The notes under the pieces are model-generated. The model searched no databases and had not been told where the DNA came from. It was given only the letters and a program-made list of their open reading frames with translations. A stretch of DNA of 64,000 nt, taken from Psychromonas ossibalaenae ATCC BAA-1528 (lineage in GTDB: Bacteria; Pseudomonadota; Gammaproteobacteria; Enterobacterales; Psychromonadaceae). The stretch is taken from contig NZ_KB906973.1 of the NCBI RefSeq assembly GCF_000381745.1, positions 1-64,000 of the forward strand. The letters run 5' to 3'. Below, piece by piece: positions 55,878 to 64,000 of this stretch. Every line of letters begins with the position of its first letter. The first letter of the stretch is position 1. A program made the position numbers and the translations under genes.

Positions 55878-58763
55878 ATGTTACGTGTTAACTACTTTAC
55901 CCTGATATTCTGCGGTTTTACTTTGTGCTTTTCTTCGCTGTTATCTGCCGCCGACAAAAATAAAACTGAGTCTACTATGAAATCTTTTGAAATTATCAAT
56001 GAGTCGATTATGCAGAGTCCAAATGATAATCGCCGTTATCAGAAGATTCGTTTGAGTAACGATCTTGAAGTGCTGCTGGTATCCGATCCTGATTTAGAAA
56101 ATAGCTCTGCGTCGTTATCGGTACCGGTAGGCAGCATGCATAATCCGGACAGTCAGCTTGGTCTTGCACATTATTTAGAGCACATGTTGTTTCTGGGCTC
56201 AGAGCGTTACCCTGTTATCAATGAATACAGTAAGTTTATGAGTCAACATGGCGGTTATACTAATGCTTATACATCTCAGGAGAGCACTGTTTACGGTTTT
56301 GAAGTTAATGACAGCTCCTTTGATGAAGCTTTAGATCGTCTTGGTGATGTTATGCGTGCGCCATTGCTCGATGAAAAATATGCTGAAAAAGAAAGACATA
56401 CGGTAAATGCAGAACATAAAACCTATTTTGATAACGATATGCGTAAACTTTACGCTCTGCAGCGTTATACCTTGAATCCTGATTATCCAGCGGCACGCTT
56501 CAGTACCGGAGATTTAACCACGCTGATCGATAAACCGGGCAGTAAACTACAGCAGGAGCTGGAACAGTTTTTTGCGGAGTACTATTCAGCTAATTTAATG
56601 AAAGTCGCACTGACCGGGCCGCGTTCAATTGAAGAACTGCAGAAAGCTGCTAGTGAATACTTAACACAGATCCCAAATAAAAATGCGCAGAAACCGGTTA
56701 TCGTGACCCCCATGTTAACGGCAGAAGAGTTGGCACTAAAAGTGGAAATGAAACCCACAGCAGACTTGAAGATACTGCAGGTTAACTTTTTAGTGCCTAG
56801 CGTAAAAGATGAATATATGTATCAGCCAGGTGGTTATCTCAGTCGTCTTCTCGGTTCGGATCATAAAGGCGGTTTGTCTGATTATCTGCAGAAAGCAGGT
56901 TTAGCTGATTCTGTCATGTCCAGTTTTTATGCGCCACATAGCGAACAGTACTCTAAATTTTCTATGCAGTTCAAGTTAACAACTAAAGGTTTAAAAGAGC
57001 AGGATACTATTATCGCCAGTCTGTTTGCTTTCATAGACTTAATTAAAGAACAGGGCATTAATGAACAACAGTATCAGGAGCAGAAAAAAAGTTTAGATCA
57101 ACGTTTTGAATTTTTAACTAAAAATTCTGGTTTTAATTATGTAATGGCATTATCGGCGAATATGCAGGTATATCCGAGCCGTGATCTGCTGTTTTTTCCA
57201 TATCGTCTGGACAGCTTTAATGAAAAATTTATCGCTCAACTCTTATCTTATTTAACGCCTGAAAACAGCCGACTATTTGAATTAAGTCCGCAGGCGAAAG
57301 GCGGTACACAAATTCCATATTATCAAGGGGAGTATGCTAAAAGTGCTGTTACAGTCGAGACTCAGCAGGCCTGGTTAAAGCAGGCTGAAACAATTGAACT
57401 GGTACTGCCGAAAAGTAATGAATGGCAGCCGGAAAATTTAACTTTGGTAAAAAAACAGCAGACTGAAAAAGCGCTGCAGCTGGTTAATAAACCAGGTCAC
57501 TCAGTGTGGTTTCAACAAAGTGAATATATTGATGAGCCGAAAGCGATTATTAAATTACAGCTTAACAGTAATATAGCTGATCAGAGTGCTAAATCTCGTG
57601 TGACCATGAACCTGCTCCTGAATATGCTTAGAAAGCAGTTTGCAGAGCTGAATTTTGTCACGCAGGAAGCGGGATTAGGTTTTGCTCTGAGCAGTTCAAA
57701 CGGCCTGGTGATCAGTACCTCAGGATACAGCGATAAACAGGATAAACTGCTGCTGACGGTATTAAAACAGCTGAAAAATGCTGAATTTAGTGAACAGTCA
57801 CTCACTCTTGCAAAGCAGGATATGCATAGGCGGCTGAATAATAAAGCGAAAATTAAAGCGATGGATCTGGCGCTTGATGGTTTCAGGCAGGTTGTGCGTC
57901 AGCCGGCATGGTCTGATCAAACTCTGCTTGCAGAGGTAGAAACTCTGACCTTAAATGATGTTGATTTGTTTATCAAACAGTTGTTTGACAGTTCGGCTTT
58001 ACGTCTGATTGCGTTAGGTAATTTAACAAGCAGTCAGGTGCTTGAATTAAGTGCATCCGTAGAAAAAATGGTAAATGTTCAAGCTGACGATTTTTATGTT
58101 ATTAAACGTTTAAATGCAGACCTTAATCAGGGGGCATTAAACTATCAGTTAAGCTCCGAAATGCAGGATGACGCGTTAGCAAGTATTTATCTTACAACAC
58201 AGAAAGGCGATAAGCCCCTGGCTTCCGCTGAACTGTTGAATAAGATACTGCGCCCGGCTTTTTACGATCAGATCCGTACGCAGGAACAGCTGACTTACTC
58301 TCCGTTTACTGCTACTTTTCCTGTAAATGATCATGTTGCCTTCGGCCTGTTTACGCAAAGTCCAGCAGCCAGCAATGCACAGCTGCATCTTCGTTTTAAT
58401 GCTTTTCTGGATAATTTTAAAAAGGTTATTGAAGCAACCGGTGAAGACAAATTCGCCGCCATTAAAAAAGCGCATATTGCTAATTACTTAGCGAAACCTA
58501 CAGCAATGTCAGGAGAATTTGCTTACCTGATTAATGAGTGGTTAAGTGTTAAAAAAGAGATAAATAATAAACAGGTTTATATTCAGTGTCTGCAGGAAAC
58601 TTCATTAGCTGATATCACCAAGTTTTATCAGGATGTTTTTGTGCACAAGGGTAAGACCCAGTCTGTTTTCATTCAGGTACAGGGGGAGAAGTTCATAAAA
58701 GAGCCTCGTTTAACTGTCTCTGGTGAAGTGAAGATTACTGATATAGATAAATTACCCAAGTAA
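55878..58763 (+). CDS. ptrA: M16 family zinc metalloprotease (pitrilysin/protease III-like)
   Basis: Periplasmic insulinase-type peptidase, 961 residues (pitrilysin is 962). Signal peptide at the N-terminus (FTLIFCGFTLCFSSLLSAADK). The inverted zinc motif is H98-Y-L-E101-H102 in LAHYLEHMLFLGSERYP, with the third ligand Glu in ERHTVNAEH (about 178). M16 central and C-terminal domains follow (for example RTQEQLTYSPFTATFPVNDH, the substrate-binding R-Y-like block near 795-815). Independent gene; cleaves short peptides by family. Confidence 0.9.
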   Translation: MLRVNYFTLIFCGFTLCFSSLLSAADKNKTESTMKSFEIINESIMQSPNDNRRYQKIRLSNDLEVLLVSDPDLENSSASLSVPVGSMHNPDSQLGLAHYLEHMLFLGSERYPVINEYSKFMSQHGGYTNAYTSQESTVYGFEVNDSSFDEALDRLGDVMRAPLLDEKYAEKERHTVNAEHKTYFDNDMRKLYALQRYTLNPDYPAARFSTGDLTTLIDKPGSKLQQELEQFFAEYYSANLMKVALTGPRSIEELQKAASEYLTQIPNKNAQKPVIVTPMLTAEELALKVEMKPTADLKILQVNFLVPSVKDEYMYQPGGYLSRLLGSDHKGGLSDYLQKAGLADSVMSSFYAPHSEQYSKFSMQFKLTTKGLKEQDTIIASLFAFIDLIKEQGINEQQYQEQKKSLDQRFEFLTKNSGFNYVMALSANMQVYPSRDLLFFPYRLDSFNEKFIAQLLSYLTPENSRLFELSPQAKGGTQIPYYQGEYAKSAVTVETQQAWLKQAETIELVLPKSNEWQPENLTLVKKQQTEKALQLVNKPGHSVWFQQSEYIDEPKAIIKLQLNSNIADQSAKSRVTMNLLLNMLRKQFAELNFVTQEAGLGFALSSSNGLVISTSGYSDKQDKLLLTVLKQLKNAEFSEQSLTLAKQDMHRRLNNKAKIKAMDLALDGFRQVVRQPAWSDQTLLAEVETLTLNDVDLFIKQLFDSSALRLIALGNLTSSQVLELSASVEKMVNVQADDFYVIKRLNADLNQGALNYQLSSEMQDDALASIYLTTQKGDKPLASAELLNKILRPAFYDQIRTQEQLTYSPFTATFPVNDHVAFGLFTQSPAASNAQLHLRFNAFLDNFKKVIEATGEDKFAAIKKAHIANYLAKPTAMSGEFAYLINEWLSVKKEINNKQVYIQCLQETSLADITKFYQDVFVHKGKTQSVFIQVQGEKFIKEPRLTVSGEVKITDIDKLPK

Positions 58764-58877
58764 CGGGTATATATAGAGTCTCTGCTCACAAAACCATCTA
58801 AAGACTCAGTTGTTTAAGTTACTTGTTTGATAAAATATTGATCAAACAGGTGGCTTAAGTTTCAGAGTGTATTTTTC

Positions 58878-61088
58878 ATGATCCCTTTTATTTTACTCTT
58901 TCGTAAATCATTAATATCAGTTTTTGGTATTCTTGTAACCTGTTTAACATTTTCTGCCGCCGCTGCTGATATATCTTTCACTGAACAGGAGAGGTTATAT
59001 TTACAAAATGCTCCAGTCATTAAGGTACATGCAGAAAAATCATGGCACCCTTTTAACTTTACCGAACATAACCAGGCCAAAGGTTATTCTAATGATTTGA
59101 TTCGCCTGGTTGCACGAAAAGCCGGCTTAAAAATACAGTTTGTGCCGGGTTATCATTGGAATGATTATCTAGGCATGCTGGAAAATGGTGAAATCGACTT
59201 AATCACCAATATTAAGATCACTCCAGAACGTGAACAATATGCTCTTTTTACCCAGTATAATCCGTTAAAAGCAATTGACGGTCTGCTCACTTCTAATGAG
59301 AAATCTCACTATGCAGACTTTAAATATTTGAAGGATAAAAATATAGCAGTGGTTCGCGGTTTCTCATATGAGGAGTTAATGCGCACTCACTATCCTGAGA
59401 TTAATCTGCTTTTAACCAACAGTACAGAAGAGTCCGTTGAGCAGCTGGTACTAGGTCATGTTGATGCGGTTTTGGATTCCTATGCGGTGCTTAACTATTA
59501 TATTCAGCGCTACTTTATCAGCGGCGTAAAAAACGTACCGCTATTTGATCATTATGTCTTTAATCATCTGCATCAATATATGGGCGTTCATAGAAGTAAT
59601 CCTGGTTTACGTGATATTTTAAATAAAGGTTTATTAGCGGTTACGGATGAAGAATTAGTTCAATTACAGAAAAAATGGTCTATTTCTGAAGAGCAGAATG
59701 AACAGTTTGTAGATACCAGCTTTCAGCAGAAAATGCCCGAATTCAGTGAAACTGAGCGTCGTTATCTGCAGCGTAAGGGGGATCTGAATATGTGCGTTGA
59801 TCCGAACTGGCTGCCTATAGAAGGAATTCGGGACGGACAGTATGTCGGTATGGGTGCTGATTTTCTACAGCTGTTTAAGCAGCGCATTGCTAATGAGGTA
59901 CATCTGATCAAAAGCAGCTCGTGGACGGAAACTCTACAGTTATTTAAAGAGGGAAAGTGTGATTTTATTCCGGTGATCAGCCGAAGTGAAAAACGCGAAC
60001 GTTATTTGGACTTTTCATACCCTTATTTGCGTTTTCCACAGGTGCTGGTGACGAAAAAAGAACGTTCAATACACAAGCTTGAGCAGGTATTAGATAAACC
60101 CTTAGGCATTGTTAAAGATTATTCCTATAAGGATGTATTTGAAGAAAATTATCCGCAGGGCAATCTGCGCGAGTTTTCATCGCAGCAGGCAGGGCTAAAC
60201 GCGGTTGAGAGCGGAGAAATTTACGGCTTTATTGATTCTCTTCCTGTGATGGTCAGACAGATTCAAAAATATTACCCGGAACTTAAAATTGCTGATAAGT
60301 TTGAACATAAATATGCTTTATCTCTAGCTGTTCAGGAATCTAATCGTGTTTTACTTGGCGTTTTTAATAAGGTAATAGCAAGCATTTCAGTGCGGCAGCA
60401 CGAGGAGATTATCAACCGCTGGCAGCCTTTGGTTTATGACAAAAAAAACAGTTTAACCTGGTTGTGGTCTGTTTTAGCCGCCGCCGCCGTGATCTGTTTT
60501 ATCTTCGTTTGGCGTTCGCTGTTATTAACCCGGACGAACCGCCAGCTCCTTGATATGCAGGAAAAACTGCAGCAGTTGGCGATGCGCGATACTCTGACCG
60601 GGCTGCCTAATCATTATTACTCTACTGAGGTGCTGAATAAGGAATGGGCGAGGGCAAGGTGTTCTAAGCTGCCGCTCTCTGTGGTGATGCTGGATATCGA
60701 TCATTTTAAGAGTTTTAACGATCAATATGGACGACTTGCAGGTGACAGCTGTTTAATTGAATTGGCCCGACGTCTGCAGGAGGTCATTAACCGTCCGGCG
60801 GATCTATTAGCGCGTTACAGTGGAGAGGAGTTTATTGTGATCCTGCCTGAAACTAGTGACAAAGGGGCACAGGCGCTGACTGTTGATCTGTTTGCTGTAC
60901 TGCAGCGATGGGCGTTACCGCATAAAGGTTTACCTTCCTCGTCTGTTTTAACTATGAGTGCGGGCTGCGCAACACTTGTTTATGATGACAAATATCAGGC
61001 GGATGAACTGCTGCGCAGGGCAGACAGCGCATTATTTAAAGCTCAGGAAAAAGGTTATAACCAGATGGTGCAGTATGGAAATAATTAG
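58878..61088 (+). CDS. Double periplasmic solute-binding sensor diguanylate cyclase
   Basis: 736 residues. Signal peptide (about 1-31), two consecutive SBP_bac_3 domains (about 38-270 with VKVHAEKSWHPFNFTEH; about 290-520 with NMCVDPNWLPIEGIRDGQYVGMGADFLQLF), a membrane segment LTWLWSVLAAAAVICFIFVW, and a GGDEF domain from about 570. Active-site loop is S648-G-E-E-F rather than GG(D/E)EF; the upstream RPAD (639-642) followed by five residues is the product-inhibition I-site. Expected to make c-di-GMP in response to two periplasmic ligands, possibly amino acids. Confidence 0.88.
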   Translation: MIPFILLFRKSLISVFGILVTCLTFSAAAADISFTEQERLYLQNAPVIKVHAEKSWHPFNFTEHNQAKGYSNDLIRLVARKAGLKIQFVPGYHWNDYLGMLENGEIDLITNIKITPEREQYALFTQYNPLKAIDGLLTSNEKSHYADFKYLKDKNIAVVRGFSYEELMRTHYPEINLLLTNSTEESVEQLVLGHVDAVLDSYAVLNYYIQRYFISGVKNVPLFDHYVFNHLHQYMGVHRSNPGLRDILNKGLLAVTDEELVQLQKKWSISEEQNEQFVDTSFQQKMPEFSETERRYLQRKGDLNMCVDPNWLPIEGIRDGQYVGMGADFLQLFKQRIANEVHLIKSSSWTETLQLFKEGKCDFIPVISRSEKRERYLDFSYPYLRFPQVLVTKKERSIHKLEQVLDKPLGIVKDYSYKDVFEENYPQGNLREFSSQQAGLNAVESGEIYGFIDSLPVMVRQIQKYYPELKIADKFEHKYALSLAVQESNRVLLGVFNKVIASISVRQHEEIINRWQPLVYDKKNSLTWLWSVLAAAAVICFIFVWRSLLLTRTNRQLLDMQEKLQQLAMRDTLTGLPNHYYSTEVLNKEWARARCSKLPLSVVMLDIDHFKSFNDQYGRLAGDSCLIELARRLQEVINRPADLLARYSGEEFIVILPETSDKGAQALTVDLFAVLQRWALPHKGLPSSSVLTMSAGCATLVYDDKYQADELLRRADSALFKAQEKGYNQMVQYGNN

Positions 61089-61158
61089 TCTCTTTTCAAC
61101 TGGCCTTGATTCATTTTGATCTTATCTACAGCCCGTTTTTCAGCAGGGCTGTGAATTA

Positions 61159-61184
61159 GCATCTTGAATTAGAATGGGTATAAT
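61159..61184 (+). promoter_or_regulatory. Promoter region of rph with the 24-base block shared with trmH
   Basis: 61159-61182 begins GCATCTTGAA and ends AGAATGGGTATA, matching the trmH block in 23 of 24 bases. TATAAT lies at 61179-61184, two bases nearer the block than at trmH. An ACAGCCC/GGGCTGT hairpin sits just upstream (61128-61152). Confidence 0.6.
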
Positions 61185-61217
61185 AAGCACTCATTTTCTA
61201 AGAAGGCTTTTTAATTT

Positions 61218-61937
61218 ATGCGCCCTAGCAACCGTACTCCAGAGCAAAACCGCGATATCAAAATCACTCGTAATTACACTGAATATGCTGAAGGATCAGT
61301 ATTAATTGAAGTGGGTAATACTAAGGTACTTTGTAACGCATCTGTTTCAGATTCAGTGCCTCGTTTTTTAAAAGGTAAGGGTAAAGGTTGGGTAACGGCT
61401 GAATATGCAATGTTACCACGTGCAACTCATACTCGTAATATGCGGGAAGCGGCTAAAGGTAAGCAGGGCGGACGCACCTTAGAAATTCAGCGCCTGATAG
61501 CACGTTCATTACGTGCCGCGGTTGACCTTGAAGCTTTAGGTGAAAATATGATCACTGTTGATTGCGATGTTATTCAGGCAGACGGCGGTACACGTACGGC
61601 ATCTATTACCGGTGCATGTATCGCATTAGCTGATGCGCTTAACTGGATGGTTAAGGAAGGGAAATTGAAAACAAGTCCGCTTAAGCAGATGATTGCAGCT
61701 GTTTCTGTAGGTATCTACAAAGGTACGCCGGTATGTGACTTAGATTACGATGAAGATTCGAATGCCGAAACAGATATGAATGTAGTGATGACAGATAGCG
61801 GTGGTATGATTGAGATTCAGGGCACTGCAGAAGACGGCGCATTCAGCCACGAAGAGCTTCTTGCTATGTTAAGCCTTGCAAAAGACGGTATTGAGACATT
61901 AATCGCTGAACAGAATAAAGCATTAGCAGGAGAATAA
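61218..61937 (+). CDS. rph: Ribonuclease PH
   Basis: 3'-exoribonuclease that trims tRNA 3' ends with phosphate. 239 residues: [40 protein letters not shown], the Arg-rich phosphate-binding [15 protein letters not shown] and [22 protein letters not shown]. Full length, so not the truncated form of some E. coli K-12 strains. Precedes pyrE by five bases, as in enterics. Confidence 0.95.
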   Translation: MRPSNRTPEQNRDIKITRNYTEYAEGSVLIEVGNTKVLCNASVSDSVPRFLKGKGKGWVTAEYAMLPRATHTRNMREAAKGKQGGRTLEIQRLIARSLRAAVDLEALGENMITVDCDVIQADGGTRTASITGACIALADALNWMVKEGKLKTSPLKQMIAAVSVGIYKGTPVCDLDYDEDSNAETDMNVVMTDSGGMIEIQGTAEDGAFSHEELLAMLSLAKDGIETLIAEQNKALAGE

Positions 61938-61942
61938 TTCGG

Positions 61943-62584
61943 ATGAAAGATTATCAGAAAGAGTTTATTGAATTTGCAATCGAAAAAGAAGTGCTTAAAT
62001 TTGGAGAATTCACATTAAAATCAGGCCGTACCAGTCCTTACTTTTTTAATGCAGGGCTGTTTAACAGTGGTTTGGATTTGGCGCGCTTAGGACGTTTCTA
62101 CGCAGCCGCATTAATGGATTCTGGTATTGATTACGATCTTCTGTTTGGTCCTGCTTATAAAGGTATTCCAATTGCGACAACCACAGCAGTTGCATTAGCA
62201 AATGATTACGATTTAGACCTGCCGTACTGCTTTAACCGTAAGGAAGCGAAAACTCACGGTGAAGGCGGCAGCTTAGTCGGCTCTGATCTTAAAGGGAAAA
62301 TAATGCTGGTTGATGATGTTATCACGGCTGGAACCGCTATTCGTGAATCAATGGATATCATTCAAGCGCACAATGCAGAGCTCGCTGGTGTATTGATTGC
62401 CTTAGATCGCCAGGAAAAAGGTAAAGCAGAGCTTTCTGCGATTCAGGAAGTTGAACGAGATTACGGTGCTAAAGTTATTTCAATTGTGCAGCTGGGAGAT
62501 TTGGTAACTTATCTGCAGGCTAAACCAGAAATGCAGGAATATCTTCAATCCGTTCAGGCATATCGTGAGAAATACGGCGTTTAG
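61943..62584 (+). CDS. pyrE: Orotate phosphoribosyltransferase
   Basis: Pyrimidine synthesis: orotate plus PRPP to OMP. 213 residues with [38 protein letters not shown], the loop [13 protein letters not shown] (about 98-110) and the PRPP motif [13 protein letters not shown] (about 121-133). Co-transcribed with rph; no obvious attenuator between them, unlike the E. coli rph-pyrE leader. Confidence 0.96.
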   Translation: MKDYQKEFIEFAIEKEVLKFGEFTLKSGRTSPYFFNAGLFNSGLDLARLGRFYAAALMDSGIDYDLLFGPAYKGIPIATTTAVALANDYDLDLPYCFNRKEAKTHGEGGSLVGSDLKGKIMLVDDVITAGTAIRESMDIIQAHNAELAGVLIALDRQEKGKAELSAIQEVERDYGAKVISIVQLGDLVTYLQAKPEMQEYLQSVQAYREKYGV

Positions 62585-62613
62585 AGTTTATTTGTAAATT
62601 CAAACAGCCCCGG

Positions 62614-62640
62614 AAAACCACTATTTATAGTGGTTTTTTT
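62614..62640. terminator. Bidirectional terminator after pyrE
   Basis: AAAACCACTAT-TT-ATAGTGGTTTT is a perfect palindrome with a T-tract, 30 bases past pyrE and touching the stop end of the convergent deacetylase gene. Confidence 0.88.
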
Positions 62641-63676
62641 ATATCTTACTTTTAGCTGCAGTATCTCTTAGATGATGTAGATCCTGATAGGTTATTGACT
62701 GCAGTTCATGGTGCTCTTTTAAAAAGATATTCAGTTTTTCCAGCGAGTAGGGGGTTAAGCTTTTAGGGTGGCCCATAACATTAAAAACAGCGTGCGGATC
62801 TGCTTTATTTTTATGCTCGTTAAGTGCTTTATCTAGTTGTCCGGCCTTACAGCCGTCAAGTGATACAGGACCGCAGGTTGTTCTGCTTAAGCGCTGTATA
62901 TAATAACTTTTGTCGTGAATGATAGCCTTACCGTCACCAAATGGAGAAAATTTACTGCTGGAAAGCTGCTTGTGAAATGCAAGTTTCCAAAAAAACAGCG
63001 GAGATGTTTTAATGGCACTGATAGGCAGTTCGGTAAAATATCCGTCCTGCTGCTCTGTTAACGGATCATCCGTGAAGCGCCACCAGGCCTTGTCCGGCAT
63101 TCCTTTAAAATTAAAACTGCGACTGGGATCATCACAGCAACCGTCTGTAAACAGGGTGCTGTCTAACCAAATATTATTATTTTCAAGTGACTGTTTAATT
63201 TCTTCAAAAGGCTGAAGGCACCAGCCCCCTGCACGAAAAGCAAATATTTCCTGTTCAGTGCATGATTCAAGCTCCTGCTTATAGCTTGTCACTATTTCAT
63301 CCTGCTCCTGAGGGCAAAAATCATGTAGGCGGTAGCGTTTAGTATTAATTAGCCAGCCTTCGCTGCTGTAGCTGCTGTCCTGCCAGTGCGGATGGATATG
63401 CAGCTGTATATCGTGACCCTGTTCGGAAAGTGACTTCAGCTGCTTTTTTACTGATGCGTATTGATCTGTCAGGATAGGAAAATCAGCGCTGTATTGTTTG
63501 AGCTTAATTAAAAAACCGGCATCAACAAACAGGCTTATTTTGGTGTCATATTTATTTACAACATTAAGTAAATACTGGGTAGGCCGGATCAGGCTGTGTT
63601 CGACACTGCCGCTTTTATTACCAAAAAAAAGTTCATAATCTAAGCTGATCAGTAATTTAACTTTTTTCTTTGCCAT
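62639..63676 (-). CDS. Polysaccharide deacetylase-like (CE4-related) protein
   Basis: 345 residues with no signal peptide, so cytosolic. Motifs resemble the NodB/CE4 fold: SLDYELFFG at the N-terminus (Asp/Glu of motif 1, about 11-19), QLHIHPHW (H-x-H-x-H of motif 2, about 95-102) and FRAGGW (motif 3, about 152-157). The pattern departs from classical CE4 (TFDDG/HxxxH), so activity on N-acetyl sugars is unproven. Neighbour at the right edge is a PEP-CTERM protein; exosortase loci often carry deacetylase-like genes, but no exosortase is visible here. Confidence 0.65.
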   Translation of the reverse strand: MAKKKVKLLISLDYELFFGNKSGSVEHSLIRPTQYLLNVVNKYDTKISLFVDAGFLIKLKQYSADFPILTDQYASVKKQLKSLSEQGHDIQLHIHPHWQDSSYSSEGWLINTKRYRLHDFCPQEQDEIVTSYKQELESCTEQEIFAFRAGGWCLQPFEEIKQSLENNNIWLDSTLFTDGCCDDPSRSFNFKGMPDKAWWRFTDDPLTEQQDGYFTELPISAIKTSPLFFWKLAFHKQLSSSKFSPFGDGKAIIHDKSYYIQRLSRTTCGPVSLDGCKAGQLDKALNEHKNKADPHAVFNVMGHPKSLTPYSLEKLNIFLKEHHELQSITYQDLHHLRDTAAKSKI

Positions 63677-63869
63677 TTTGTTTATTCCAATTATTTTTCC
63701 ACGTATAAATAATAGTTCTTTTTCAGTGAGTTGTTATTGGCGGAAACTGTGAAGTTTCGACAATCTCTGTCTTTGGGTATTGGTCGCATGTTGGTATGCA
63801 GAGAAAAGCCCTAGAGCAATAAAAATCGTTCCAGGGCTTTTGTAATGATGATGCTACTTTAGTCTAGCT
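63677..63869. other. Non-coding stretch before the deacetylase-like gene
   Basis: No supported ORF. It contains the terminator at 63804-63841 and the upstream region of the deacetylase-like gene, which is read on the minus strand away from it. Confidence 0.6.
63804..63841. terminator. Terminator of the PEP-CTERM gene
   Basis: AAAAGCCCT and AGGGCTTTT form the base of a hairpin, 29 bases beyond the PEP-CTERM stop codon on the minus strand. Confidence 0.65.
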
Positions 63870-64000
63870 TTACTGTTTTTTGTTACGGCGGGCAAAACCA
63901 AAACCAATTAATGCCAAGCCCAATAGAGCAGCACCTGCCGGAGCGGGAACGGTTGCGGAGAAGGTTGTCTTTCTGCCTTCCCTCACTTGACTTGTGTATG
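63870..64000 (-). CDS. PEP-CTERM sorting-domain protein, C-terminal fragment
   Basis: Reading the minus strand inward from the window edge gives 42 codons ending TAA at 63872-63870. The last 24 residues have the tripartite exosortase signal: V-P-A-P (the PEP position), a hydrophobic helix (AGAALLGLALIGFGF) and the basic end ARRNKKQ. Such proteins are processed by an exosortase and often belong to extracellular matrix or polysaccharide layers. The main body lies outside the window, so its function cannot be told. The VPAP variant of VPEP is common. Confidence 0.85.
   Translation of the reverse strand, partial: YTSQVREGRKTTFSATVPAPAGAALLGLALIGFGFARRNKKQ

Overview
The window looks like chromosome from a marine, probably psychrophilic gammaproteobacterium of the Psychromonas/Moritella/Shewanella kind. 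The grounds are the gene families present (TmcA, OxyR, TypA, YihY/Dtd, GlnA-NtrB-NtrC, an uninterrupted S10-spc-alpha ribosomal block), a moderately low GC content, and a PEP-CTERM protein. The genus is an inference; no rRNA or tRNA gene was seen.

Layout. 1-4560 is accessory DNA: the right end of an IS3-family element inserted in a radC-like gene, a DUF2787 protein, a catalytic-domain-only tyrosine recombinase, a small DUF697-like membrane protein, an inovirus Gp2/YagK-type replication protein on the minus strand, and an orphan protein with a ribbon-helix-helix-like tail. The non-coding DNA there is rich in direct and inverted repeats. 4895-15758 is metabolic: a Dcu-type C4-dicarboxylate transporter, then a tight five-gene fatty-acid operon (acyl-CoA ligase, thiolase, FadJ-like enzyme, acyl-CoA dehydrogenase, and a PlsC acyltransferase fused to an alpha/beta hydrolase). 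15744-19450 (minus) holds an alkyltransferase-like protein, rsuA, an odd Tyr/His-rich lipoprotein and tmcA.

19627-33413 is the ribosomal super-cluster: S10 operon with a hairpin-rich leader, a terminator and new promoter before spc (rplN-rpmJ), an S4-type leader before alpha (rpsM-rplQ), and a strong terminator. 33440-38787 has oxyR divergent from a SieB-like gene, trmH, and a DUF2868 membrane protein overlapping a DUF3482 GTPase. 39034-47396 has a GH3 lipoprotein, pldA, recG-asmA-like, and putP.

47477-52362 is the nitrogen-control locus (ntrC, ntrB, a DUF4124 protein, glnA) with a readable sigma-54 promoter and two NtrC sites upstream of glnA. 52572-62584 carries typA, yihY-dtd, an M16 protease, a double solute-binding GGDEF protein, rph and pyrE. 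The right edge has a polysaccharide-deacetylase-like gene and the C-terminus of a PEP-CTERM protein.

The most unusual material is the left accessory segment (replication protein with iteron-like repeats; fold-back DNA beside a minimal recombinase), the acyltransferase-hydrolase fusion closing a self-contained beta-oxidation operon, and a 24-base block shared by the trmH and rph promoters.
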